Positions 9,025 to 15,320 of a DNA stretch of 15,320 nt are shown here, in pieces. Origin of the DNA: CAYOVG01 sp964407285 (GTDB taxonomy: Bacteria > Desulfobacterota > Syntrophobacteria > Syntrophobacterales > Syntrophobacteraceae). The notes under the pieces were generated by a model that had not been told where the DNA came from, searched no databases, and saw only the letters and a list, made by a program, of their open reading frames with translations. Where the stretch lies: assembly GCA_964407285.1 (NCBI GenBank), contig CAYOVG010000160.1, forward strand, positions 1-15,320. Reading direction: 5' to 3'. The translations under genes were made by a program, and so were the position numbers. Each line of letters begins with the position of its first letter. Positions within the stretch are counted from its first letter, which is position 1.

Positions 9025-9741
9025 TCAGGAGGGAATCTTCTTCCGCGCTCCTATGGACAGGTCATGGAGGGGGATGAGTATATCGGCCATGTCGCGGATC
9101 TTTCTGATGCTGTCGAACGCCGCGAGCGCGTCCGTATGGACTCCCGGAGTGATGGCCGGGGCGTTGGGCGGAAAGTTCTGATCGTTGCAGCAGAAACCCG
9201 TGATGACGGCGCGGCCGGCGGACGTGTTCACCGAGACGGACTGGCCTCCCGGAGTATGGCCGGGGGTGAGGATCAGGTCGATGCCGTCTCTTATCGTGGT
9301 ATCGCCGTCCACCAGTTCCACATCGAGTCCGTCGAGCAGGTCGGGATAATACCTGTGATCGAGGGGGTGCGGGTTCTTGAAGAACTCGTACTCCTTCTTT
9401 TGGACCACGATTTTGGCCTGTTCGCACTTGTAGTCGTTTTCACAGTGGTCGTTATGCAGATGCGTGTGGATGATGAGGTTGATCTCCTCCGGACGGGTAC
9501 CCACCGTTGCCAGGGCATCCTCGAATTCCAGTACGTCGAAGCCGTATTCCTCGCCGACCGAATCGGGAACGACAAACTGCTCGAGACCGGTATCCACGAG
9601 GATTTTCTCGTCGCCTCCGTCCAGGTAGAAAACATAGATGGGAATCCATATCCTCTTGCCGTAACCCCGAAGGTAGGTCATGACTCCCTGGTCCGTTTCG
9701 TTGGCCCCTACAACCAGCGGGTAGATCACATACTCTTTCAC
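9025..9741 (-). CDS. Metallo-beta-lactamase-fold hydrolase, AHL-lactonase-like, 238 aa
   Basis: MBL-fold hydrolase with HTHLHNDH (His94, His96, Asp98, His99), GHTPGG (His162) and PLHD (His226), the usual di-metal ligands. Layout and length fit the N-acyl-homoserine-lactonase-like subgroup. The segment that usually supplies the bridging Asp (TGD) reads ITGFCCND, so the bridging ligand is missing or shifted and two Cys are present. The start is GTG at 9741, with AGGAGG 9 nt upstream; no ATG nearby fits as well. No signal peptide. It is the first gene of the minus-strand group MBL, mini-protein, CoADR-rhodanese, BPL_N. Acyl-lactone, thioester or persulfide chemistry are all possible; the name should not be taken as proof of quorum quenching. 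Confidence 0.9.
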   Translation of the reverse strand: MKEYVIYPLVVGANETDQGVMTYLRGYGKRIWIPIYVFYLDGGDEKILVDTGLEQFVVPDSVGEEYGFDVLEFEDALATVGTRPEEINLIIHTHLHNDHCENDYKCEQAKIVVQKKEYEFFKNPHPLDHRYYPDLLDGLDVELVDGDTTIRDGIDLILTPGHTPGGQSVSVNTSAGRAVITGFCCNDQNFPPNAPAITPGVHTDALAAFDSIRKIRDMADILIPLHDLSIGARKKIPS

Positions 9742-9872
9742 GTCCGTCTTCCTCCTGCTTGCTCCAGCGTTTCACATCGAAAAATCCGCCGCGGCACCCC
9801 CGGTGCGGCGCTCAACGGCAGGCACACGGCTAACGGCAAAAAAGCATAATAGATAGTCGGAATAGTCGTTAC

Positions 9873-9920
9873 GCACTACAGCATCCCGGCACTACAGATT
9901 GTCAACTCACACTATAGCAT
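9873..9920. promoter_or_regulatory. Three short direct repeats upstream of the MBL gene
   Basis: GCACTACAGCAT (9873-9884), GCACTACAGATT (9889-9900) and ACACTATAGCAT (9909-9920), in direct orientation with 16- and 20-bp spacing. They overlap the candidate promoter and could be operator half-sites. The rest of 9742-10061 shows no gene. Confidence 0.4.
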
Positions 9921-9939
9921 GGGGGGAATCATCTTTCCA
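9911..9939 (-). promoter_or_regulatory. Candidate promoter of the MBL gene group
   Basis: On the minus strand TGGAAA (complement of 9934-9939, 4/6 of -35) is followed after 17 nt by TATAGT (complement of 9911-9916, 5/6 of -10). It lies about 165 nt before the GTG start. A perfect TTGACA (complement of 9900-9905) nearby lacks a good -10. Confidence 0.3.
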
Positions 9940-10061
9940 GAAGAGGATGCAGGAGGATGAACCGCAGGTCCGCGCTCAGGATTATGCGGCGCTTCGCAGT
10001 GGTGTGTAGATACAAGGGGGGCGAAAGCGGAGCGCTGCCCACTCTCTTCTGCGGGCCGTTT

Positions 10062-10718
10062 TCACGGATCTCGTCTCAGGACCCCGGTCAGGCAGCGTGC
10101 GCCGCCGCCGTACTCGATGCCGACGCTCAGCGGCGTGACGACGACATCCGCGCCCCTCTCCTCGTATTCGGGAACGAGCCTGTCGTATTCTTTCCCCACG
10201 ACAATAGTGTTCTCATCCAAAGACAGCCGGTTCGCCCCGAAGTGGGACTGTTCTCATTCTGCCGGATGGACTTCGATCTTGTCCCAATGCCTGAGGACCG
10301 CCGGCAGTTCGCCCACGAAATCGGGGTAGTAGGTCAGCAACCCCGGCCTGTTGAGCATGAAAACGGTATCGAGATGGAGAATATTGGAAGCGAGCCTTAT
10401 GATATACACCCGGTACCGAGGTATCAGGAATTGTTTGAACCACAAGACTCCTTCCTCGTTGGATGCGTTTCCCGAGATACCCACGAAGACGTCGTATCCG
10501 TCTATCATCACATCGCCGCGCTCCAGGAAAGGATCCTGCGGGTCGTAACGGGGGGATGTCGGGGGCATGGCCTCGTAGTGCACATTGCTCCCCTTGAGTA
10601 GCGGCTCCAGGACCGACCGAACGGTATAGATCTGCTAGCGTCTGAAGGGATAGCGCAGGTTTTTGAGCAAGATGACGTTTTCACCGACGATCAGGAAAAA
10701 ATCCGCCCCGCCGCTCAC
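10062..10718 (-). pseudogene. Amidinotransferase / arginine-deiminase-like pseudogene, 5'-truncated, two in-frame stops
   Basis: One minus-strand frame from about 10713 to the TGA at 10062-10064 reads as the pentein-fold amidinotransferase family (ADI/DDAH type, guanidino-modifying enzymes). It contains VSGGADFFLIVGENVILLKN, FLERGDVMIDGYDVFVGISG (usual substrate-binding GD motif), LHLDTVF with the catalytic His, SHFGANRLSLDENTIVV, and GGGARCLTGVLRRD with the catalytic Cys. The frame is broken by TAG after YPFRR (about 10634-10636) and TGA after EVHPAE (about 10255-10257). The N-terminus, including any start, is replaced by an IS end at 10719. Active-site residues survive, so decay looks recent. 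No frameshift is needed. Which substrate (arginine, agmatine, dimethylarginine) is unknown. Confidence 0.82.
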
Positions 10719-10739
10719 CTAGGAGGCTGTCCAAGAACT
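10719..10739. repeat. IS terminal end, copy 1
   Basis: CTAG overlaps the start of GGAGGCTGTCCAAGAACT. The same end recurs at 15218-15238 (20 of 21 identical, same orientation). It lies exactly where the amidinotransferase homology stops and about 140 nt beyond the ISAzo13-like transposase stop, so I read it as the transposase-distal end of that element. Confidence 0.65.
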
Positions 10740-10864
10740 CCAGCTTCCGGTTAACGAATCCATACCGTCCCATGTTCGCCTCAGCCGGTTTCGAGGGATT
10801 TGGTGTAGGTCTTGAGAGGGAAATAAGGGGCAGTAAGGCAACTCCAAAGAAATAACCTCCCAGC

Positions 10865-11194
10865 TTAAGCAGAATTGGGCTGGATACGGACACTGTATTT
10901 TGGAAGGGTCTGATGACGTTCAAGGTATACCTCGATTTTTTTGAAAGCCTTTTTAGCGACGGACACACCTTTATGATAGACCTTGTCAATGAGGTGAACA
11001 ACAGGCTTGATTCCCCTCCAGGTCATTGTAGCTGCCCGCTCCAGTACGCTGTCCACCGAATCAAGCAGCGCCCCATTCCAGTGCATTTCCAGAATGCCCC
11101 AGCATCGTTCGATCGGGTTGTACTTGCTGTGATAAGGAGGATAGTTGGCCAGGACAATTTCCAAACCAGTGGATCTGGAAAACTCGACTATTTG
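10865..11194 (-). pseudogene. ISAzo13-family transposase, C-terminal remnant
   Basis: The frame encodes QIVEFSRSTGLEIVLANYPP followed by YHSKYNPIERCWGILE, the hallmark DDE-transposase stretch (catalytic Glu in NPIERCWG), then TMTWRGIKPVVHLIDKVY. These are typical of the last quarter of ISAzo13-like transposases. An in-frame stop lies a few codons upstream of QIVEF, and no family sequence is recognisable above 11194, so roughly three quarters of the protein is missing. The 3' end is intact, with TAA just below 10868. Between it and 10739 is the noncoding end of the element. Confidence 0.8.
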
Positions 11195-11280
11195 ATTCCC
11201 AGCATTTCAAAGAGCAGGAGGCTACGATTCTACATGCAAAAACTTAACCGGACGTTGCTGGATGCAACCATTTTTTCTAT

Positions 11281-11340
11281 CCCTATGGGCGTTGTGCCTC
11301 AAAATTCAGTGCTCTTAAGGATTATCATAACCCCATAGGG
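11281..11340. repeat. 9-bp inverted repeat in the spacer after the glycosyltransferase
   Basis: CCCTATGGG (11281-11289) and CCCATAGGG (11332-11340) pair perfectly across 42 nt. No T-run follows on the minus strand. The remainder of 11195-11394 holds nothing I recognise beyond probable insertion-sequence debris. Confidence 0.45.
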
Positions 11341-11394
11341 AACCCCCTCCCCATCTTGGAGAGGAGAGAATTCAGTGGATACTAAGTAACTAAT

Positions 11395-12900
11395 TTACCA
11401 AGAAACAATTCTCTTACTGTTCGCTGTCCTTGAATTCACAACCAGAGGCGCCAAAAGAGCGATTCCATGAATCGCAAGCCAAATAGCGAACACCAAAATT
11501 CCAAGATGATCTTGCAGGGTCCAAACAATCGATATAAAGAATGAAAACAGCCCGACAAGAGCTGCATGCACAGAAACACTGTGCCGAGGTTGCTCGGTCC
11601 GTTGGCGAGGTATTGATTTAGGTGTAACTCTAAAACCCTTGAATCGTCCGGTAACGGCATGGTAGATTCCGTATAGGTATGCTGGCAATGCCAGGAGAGT
11701 TCCTCCCTGTCCAGCCATCAGTTCCATTGGACGGTAGCCGCGGCTTGGCATTCCCAGGATTAAAGCAGCTTGCGTTGTTACTATGGCAAACACGCTGGAA
11801 AGCTGTAAAATGTAACCTTCCCAATTCAATTTTATAATAAATAAACTCAATATAACCTGTGCTAGGTAAAGAATGTACGCCACAGAGACTAATGGAAAAC
11901 TAGCAAGAAATAAATAATGAAGCCGAAGTCGCAAAGGAGCATTTGGATCTCGTAATACCCGCATAATAAGTTGACATGCTCCTTGGGCGTGACGCGCCCG
12001 TTGCACAAAAAAACCCATCATAGTGCACGGTGCCAGTCCAAAACCAATACAATCAGAAACGTATCTGCTCCTATACCTAATCCGATGCATCTGCCAACTT
12101 ATTGCCACATCCTCACTTACAGTATCCTCTGGCCATCCTCCAACTTCTCGGATAGCATTTGAGCGAAAGATGCAATTTGTCCCCACACAGAGGGCTCTTT
12201 CCCTGGTTCCTAAGCCATACGCGATGAATTCGTAGAAATACGCTTGCTGAAGCGAACCCGCAGTCGCGAAGTAGCTCTCTCTACGGTTTCGGTCGGCCTG
12301 TGGTGCCTGGACGAACGCAATTCTCTCGTCACCTTGGATTTGCGGTAACAGAATTTCCACAAAATTTGGACTTACTACAACATCTGCATCCAAGACAGCA
12401 ACAAACGGCGTTTCCACATAATGCATGGCATCGTTGAGAGCTGCTGCCTTATTGCCTCGGTTCTCTACTGCAATTGCATCAAGTCCATAATCTCGTGCAA
12501 GTTCTAGAACCTTATTTTGATGCTCCATTTTCAAAGAATTCTCCACCACAAGAATTCTTAATGGTCGATGTCGAATTTGACAAACGGAGCGAAATGTCTC
12601 TTCAACGACAGTTAGTTCCTCTTCTTTCGTAGGAATCAATATAGTAACAGCATGATCTGATTCCGTGTGGTTTCTATCAATAACAGGAAGAGATCTTCTA
12701 AAGGCAGCGAACTTCTGCCGTGCAAAGTAGAGAAGCAGCCAGAAAAACAAAAAATCAGAACCAATCGCAATAAAGAGAAATGAACCGGCCGCAAATGTCA
12801 TTCCATGTTCCACTGCGTAAAGTCCAATCCATATGTGTGCAACAAATTGAATAAACGGAAATGCGGCTATGCACATGATAAAACCTACTTGTGTGCCCAT
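11395..12900 (-). CDS. Processive GT2 glycosyltransferase (cellulose/hyaluronan-synthase type), 501 aa
   Basis: Two N-terminal hydrophobic segments (about 8-30 and 36-60), a cytoplasmic GT2/GT-A domain (about 84-300) and about five C-terminal membrane segments. Motifs: ILIPTKEEE (88-95), LDADVVV with DAD at 171-173 (metal/UDP-sugar), GTNCIFRS (240-247), SEDV (262-265) matching the TED catalytic base motif, and QRARHAQG (300-307) matching the Q(Q/R)xRW acceptor motif, with His in place of Trp. Such enzymes polymerise and often export a polysaccharide; the sugar is unknown and no PilZ domain is present. The ATG at 12900 lies inside the upstream gene (16-nt overlap), indicating translational coupling; the ribosome site is weak. 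It is visibly AT-richer than the left half of the window, consistent with acquired DNA. Confidence 0.9.
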   Translation of the reverse strand: MGTQVGFIMCIAAFPFIQFVAHIWIGLYAVEHGMTFAAGSFLFIAIGSDFLFFWLLLYFARQKFAAFRRSLPVIDRNHTESDHAVTILIPTKEEELTVVEETFRSVCQIRHRPLRILVVENSLKMEHQNKVLELARDYGLDAIAVENRGNKAAALNDAMHYVETPFVAVLDADVVVSPNFVEILLPQIQGDERIAFVQAPQADRNRRESYFATAGSLQQAYFYEFIAYGLGTRERALCVGTNCIFRSNAIREVGGWPEDTVSEDVAISWQMHRIRYRSRYVSDCIGFGLAPCTMMGFFVQRARHAQGACQLIMRVLRDPNAPLRLRLHYLFLASFPLVSVAYILYLAQVILSLFIIKLNWEGYILQLSSVFAIVTTQAALILGMPSRGYRPMELMAGQGGTLLALPAYLYGIYHAVTGRFKGFRVTPKSIPRQRTEQPRHSVSVHAALVGLFSFFISIVWTLQDHLGILVFAIWLAIHGIALLAPLVVNSRTANSKRIVSW

Positions 12901-14318
12901 ATCTTAATACTCGATTCTTCAATTTCCATCAATTCTTTATGGGCGGCCTCTGCTGGGGACCAGAATGAGATGCCATCTTCGGTCAAAGCTCTTGCGTAGG
13001 TAAATTCTGTTGCAGCTCGAAAAGCATCCCTGGCTTCTTCGAAGCGCTGAAGCTTTTTCGCTGCCAGGCCCCGAATAAAACAACAGGTAGCCACATCATT
13101 CAGATCAGCATCTGCCAGTATGATTTCCCGATCTAATCCGTCAACGCGTCCAGTACGCCGCACCATTTTTCTCGCACGGAGGTGGTCTTCTCTCCTCTTT
13201 GCCAGAAATTTGTAATTGTCAATAAATATAGATAGCTTTATTAAAGCCGTTTTGGAATCTTTATGGTAGTCCCAAAATAGCTTCATCCTATTTCTGACAT
13301 TACTGTAACAAATGTTGGGTGCAGATCTTCTGGAACAAGGCCCCTGAGCGGATAAGATCCCTTGGGCTTCGTTAGCTTGCATTTCCGGGCTTACCGGTTG
13401 GACCGCTTTTTCACAAGATAATTTCTCTTCGCTCCCGTTTGCTTCTTGTGTATGGGTGTGGCTCTTTTGCGACGACGGTCCAGACGACAAGCCTGAAAAC
13501 GTAAATCCGGGCAGGGCAAGAAAACGCACCCTCGCTAAGGCGTCGTTCCAAAAGAGCCGCGCCCCTCGTGTATTGTCCATAATTCTGTTGCTGTAAAGAA
13601 CCTGAAGATTATCGTCCAGCCAATACAAGGGATAATTATCGGGATTTTTATCAATACAAGAACCGGACCAAATTCGATGCACAATACTACTGGCAGCTTC
13701 AGCAGCATCAGGATTACATTTTTCTGGAGTACAAAGACCGCTCTTAAAGATCTCGCTAATTAGTGTTGAGAGAGCAGGAGTACTATTCGTACCTATGAAA
13801 TATGGGGTTGCAAAACAATCTTCCCATACCTGACGAATCATTTCTTCCAATTTGGGATGAGGACTTGCTCTATCCGTTTCCTTGCGGCTTGCATATTCAA
13901 TAAACGGTGCTAATTGAGAACCTATTTTGGTCATGGCGCTGTCAATTTCGAGAACTGAATCCCAGAGCATATCATAGCAGAATTGGTCTAAGTCTTCCTG
14001 GCAACCAGTTTTAATGCGGGCAGTGGCAGCTCGAAAACTACCTATGCTCTCACCGAATTTCATATAGGCCTCAGCCATGCGACGTCTATCGGTTATTTCT
14101 TCCTCAGATTTCCTATGAATATTTGCTATGTGAATAGCAATCCATGAAAAGAGAATAGACACAATAAGGCTAATAACTGCATAAATAATAGCATCTTTAC
14201 TAATACTACGGCTCAGCCAAGTACGTAAAGCATTTTGTACATAACGTTTAGATGTAATGTTATCCTGTATACAGGGCTTACTCTTACGGCTAAACCATGG
14301 ATATTTTGTAGCCGACAT
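12885..14318 (-). CDS. Membrane-anchored TPR-like protein with MITE-derived insert, 477 aa
   Basis: The start was set at ATG 14318 because GGAG lies 5 nt upstream; the longer frame to a TTG at 14381 has no site. Seen: a basic N-terminus, one membrane segment (about 42-66, DAIIYAVISLIVSILFSWIA), a charged helical region, and a C-terminal TPR-like helix pair (ATCCFIRGLAAKKLQRFEEA then RDAFRAATEF, about 410-440). I recognise no specific family. Residues about 252-289 (from RLFWNDALARVRFLALPG to KSHTHT) are encoded by a repeat element found again, inverted, at 14841-14951. Cysteines are scattered. It is the first gene of a two-gene unit and overlaps the glycosyltransferase start by 16 nt, suggesting it assists polysaccharide synthesis or export; that role is inferred from context only. 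Confidence 0.75.
   Translation of the reverse strand: MSATKYPWFSRKSKPCIQDNITSKRYVQNALRTWLSRSISKDAIIYAVISLIVSILFSWIAIHIANIHRKSEEEITDRRRMAEAYMKFGESIGSFRAATARIKTGCQEDLDQFCYDMLWDSVLEIDSAMTKIGSQLAPFIEYASRKETDRASPHPKLEEMIRQVWEDCFATPYFIGTNSTPALSTLISEIFKSGLCTPEKCNPDAAEAASSIVHRIWSGSCIDKNPDNYPLYWLDDNLQVLYSNRIMDNTRGARLFWNDALARVRFLALPGFTFSGLSSGPSSQKSHTHTQEANGSEEKLSCEKAVQPVSPEMQANEAQGILSAQGPCSRRSAPNICYSNVRNRMKLFWDYHKDSKTALIKLSIFIDNYKFLAKRREDHLRARKMVRRTGRVDGLDREIILADADLNDVATCCFIRGLAAKKLQRFEEARDAFRAATEFTYARALTEDGISFWSPAEAAHKELMEIEESSIKIWAHK
13454..13565. mobile_element. MITE-like element, copy 1, inside the TPR-like gene
   Basis: About 112 bp with terminal inverted repeats GGGTGTGGCTCTTTTG and (other end, reversed) GGGCGCGGCTCTTTTG, each followed at short distance by ACGACG. 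It is flanked by imperfect 8-bp direct repeats TTGTGTAT (13446-13453) and TCGTGTAT (13566-13573). Bases 13452-13560 match 14845-14953 in reverse complement with one mismatch in 109. It contains no ORF of its own. An 8-bp duplication and GGCTCTTTTG ends recall ISL3-family elements (inference). Confidence 0.85.
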
Positions 14319-14371
14319 ATGTGCTCCATTCCTATTAATTAATACTAGCGCTGAGAAATGGCGTATAATGA

Positions 14372-14760
14372 TGGGAATCAAGCAGCAAGAAAGACAATCA
14401 AGACACCATCGTGACCCGCACGGTCAAACCGGCTGTTGAGAAGGCCCGGCAACTCAACAGGCTGTGTTATGTTGCAATCGATGCCTACTTCGCCGGCGGG
14501 CTAGCGTTTCGCACCGCCCTGAATGCCCTGACCGCAGAAGGCAAGCCCCTTGTCCACATTATCACACGGGCGAAGAGACACTATGTGGGCTACCTCAACC
14601 GTGGCGCTGCCCGATGCGGCAAAGCTCAAATGCGTGTCCACGGTGGTGCAAAACGTGATACAGGTCCAATCTTTCACCTCCATCGGTGAAGCCCTGGCGG
14701 GAAGAGCGCCGACCAGCCGAACCTTGCGTCTCATAGTGCAAAAAGGGCGATCATCCACTA
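14372..14760 (+). pseudogene. DDE transposase remnant, frameshifted
   Basis: The frame through 14411-14689 encodes VTRTVKPAVEKARQLNRL, then CYVAIDAYFAGGLAFRTAL and VHIITRAKRHYVGYLN. The pattern of an Asp in a D-A-Y/F-F-A context, followed by a hydrophobic strand and TRAK, is typical of IS4-like DDE transposases. After YLN the expected basic GRGRP/KYG region is not seen; the frame ends at 14688 and plausible continuation (VQSFTSIGEAL) is in another frame, so a frameshift is likely. Both ends of the gene are missing. The IS family is uncertain. Confidence 0.6.
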
Positions 14761-14840
14761 CTCGGCGTGCGGCTTGACTCATTTTCCAACTCTGCGGAAC
14801 TCCAGAACTTTTCACTGTCGAGTTAACAACATCATCAAAT

Positions 14841-14951
14841 GAGTGCGGCTCTTTTGGAACGACGCCTTAGCGAGGGTGCGTTTTCTTGCCCTGCCCGGAT
14901 TTACGTTTTTAGGCTTGTCGTCTGGACCGTCGTCGCAAAAGAGCCACACCC
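14841..14951. mobile_element. MITE-like element, copy 2, inverted relative to copy 1
   Basis: Starts GAGTGCGGCTCTTTTGG and ends CAAAAGAGCCACACCC. The core is the reverse complement of copy 1 with a single base difference (14910). It is flanked by ATCATCAA at 14831-14838 and 14952-14959, an exact 8-bp direct repeat that fits a target-site duplication. It lies in noncoding DNA next to the transposase remnant. Confidence 0.85.
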
Positions 14952-15019
14952 ATCATCAATGATTAAATGTATCTGCATTTGATAGCAGATCCATATAAAG
15001 CACAATTCGTGCTAGATGT

Positions 15020-15217
15020 CTACATAATATTATCGGAAGTTATAGGAGGCTCTAATATACGGGACTGTCTTATTCCATCCCATAGACTCGTCCAGAGAGT
15101 ACGGATTTTTGTATTCTTTAGGAATTGCAAATAGTTCAATGAAGTACGCAGTCGTTTCATGAGGTGAAAGATGATTACAATCGGAATGCGAAGGCACTGA
15201 AAAATGAAGATGACAGG
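15020..15217 (-). pseudogene. Possible glycosyltransferase C-terminal remnant
   Basis: An open minus-strand frame from the IS end down to TAG at 15020-15022 reads a hydrophobic segment (IPIVIIFHL) followed by KNTKIRTLWTSLWDGI. That resembles the amphipathic tail after the last membrane segment in some GT2 proteins. A short ATG-started version (46 aa) begins at 15160. The 5' part would be removed by the IS end at 15218. Weak evidence. The remaining DNA in 14960-15020 shows nothing. Confidence 0.25.
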
Positions 15218-15238
15218 CTAGGAGGCTGTCCGAGAACT
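15218..15238. repeat. IS terminal end, copy 2
   Basis: CTAG overlaps the start of GGAGGCTGTCCGAGAACT, matching 10719-10739 at 20 of 21 positions. The element would extend rightward out of the window. A ribosome-site-like GAGGAG lies at 15311-15316, so a plus-strand gene, probably a transposase, may start just beyond the edge. Confidence 0.6.
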
Positions 15239-15320
15239 AACCCTACAACGCAACTTAGCAGAGGGATCGGGCATTAACTGGCAGGCAAGTAGTTGAAAAT
15301 ATTGAGAACTGAGGAGATAA

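Noticed and set aside
10255..10257. In-frame TGA in the amidinotransferase frame as a selenocysteine codon
   Set aside because: A TAG stop lies upstream in the same frame, the gene has no 5' end, and the catalytic Cys is elsewhere (GGGARC). A weak stem after the TGA is not convincing as a SECIS.
11341..11390. Hairpin CCTCTCC/GGGGAGG as terminator of the glycosyltransferase
   Set aside because: Only 7 bp with a G-U pair and no T-run after it on the minus strand.
14319..14381. Extended start (TTG at 14381) of the TPR-like gene
   Set aside because: No ribosome site, and the extra residues overlap probable IS debris; ATG at 14318 with GGAG is better.
14501..14815. Minus-strand ORF opposite the transposase remnant
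   Set aside because: The plus frame has transposase-like motifs; the minus translation looks like a shadow.

Overview
The window reads as a chromosomal stretch of a GC-rich anaerobic bacterium. The style of the genes (an acetyl-CoA synthetase, an NADH oxidase/CoA-disulfide reductase carrying a rhodanese domain, an AHL-lactonase-like metallo-hydrolase, a BPL_N protein) and the simple-sequence repeats suggest a syntrophic or sulfate-reducing Desulfobacterota, with Syntrophobacter as my best guess. That guess comes from recognition and was not checked by any search.

Left part (1-6499): the 3' two-thirds of a glycogen-debranching enzyme gene (+) runs off the left edge. It is followed by a repeat-rich spacer, then acetyl-CoA synthetase acsA (-) with a textbook terminator. 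A roughly 500-base spacer with few clear signals precedes a small membrane-anchored rhodanese (+), whose 3' end runs into an octamer tandem repeat. A convergent minus-strand gene encodes a two-part protein: a glutamine-amidotransferase-like BPL_N domain plus an unrecognised helical C-terminal domain.

Middle part (6500-9741, all minus strand; transcription order MBL hydrolase, then ten-cysteine mini-protein, then CoADR-rhodanese flavoprotein, then the BPL_N gene): these four genes may form a redox/thiol module. A 30-bp perfect inverted repeat lies between the last two. Three short direct repeats and a plausible promoter lie upstream of the MBL gene.

Right part (10062-15320): this is accessory DNA. 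A decayed amidinotransferase/arginine-deiminase-like pseudogene (two in-frame stops) is cut at its 5' end by an IS end. Next come an ISAzo13-like transposase C-terminal remnant and a visibly AT-richer two-gene unit, in which a membrane-anchored TPR-like protein is translationally coupled to a processive GT2 (cellulose/hyaluronan-synthase type) glycosyltransferase. A frameshifted transposase remnant follows, then noncoding DNA, and then a second copy of the same IS end that abuts a possible glycosyltransferase tail. A 112-bp MITE-like element with about 20-bp terminal inverted repeats and 8-bp target duplications is present twice, in opposite orientation. One copy sits inside the TPR-like gene, where the insertion (element plus duplication, 120 nt) preserves the reading frame and adds about 40 residues. 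I consider this the most interesting feature of the window.
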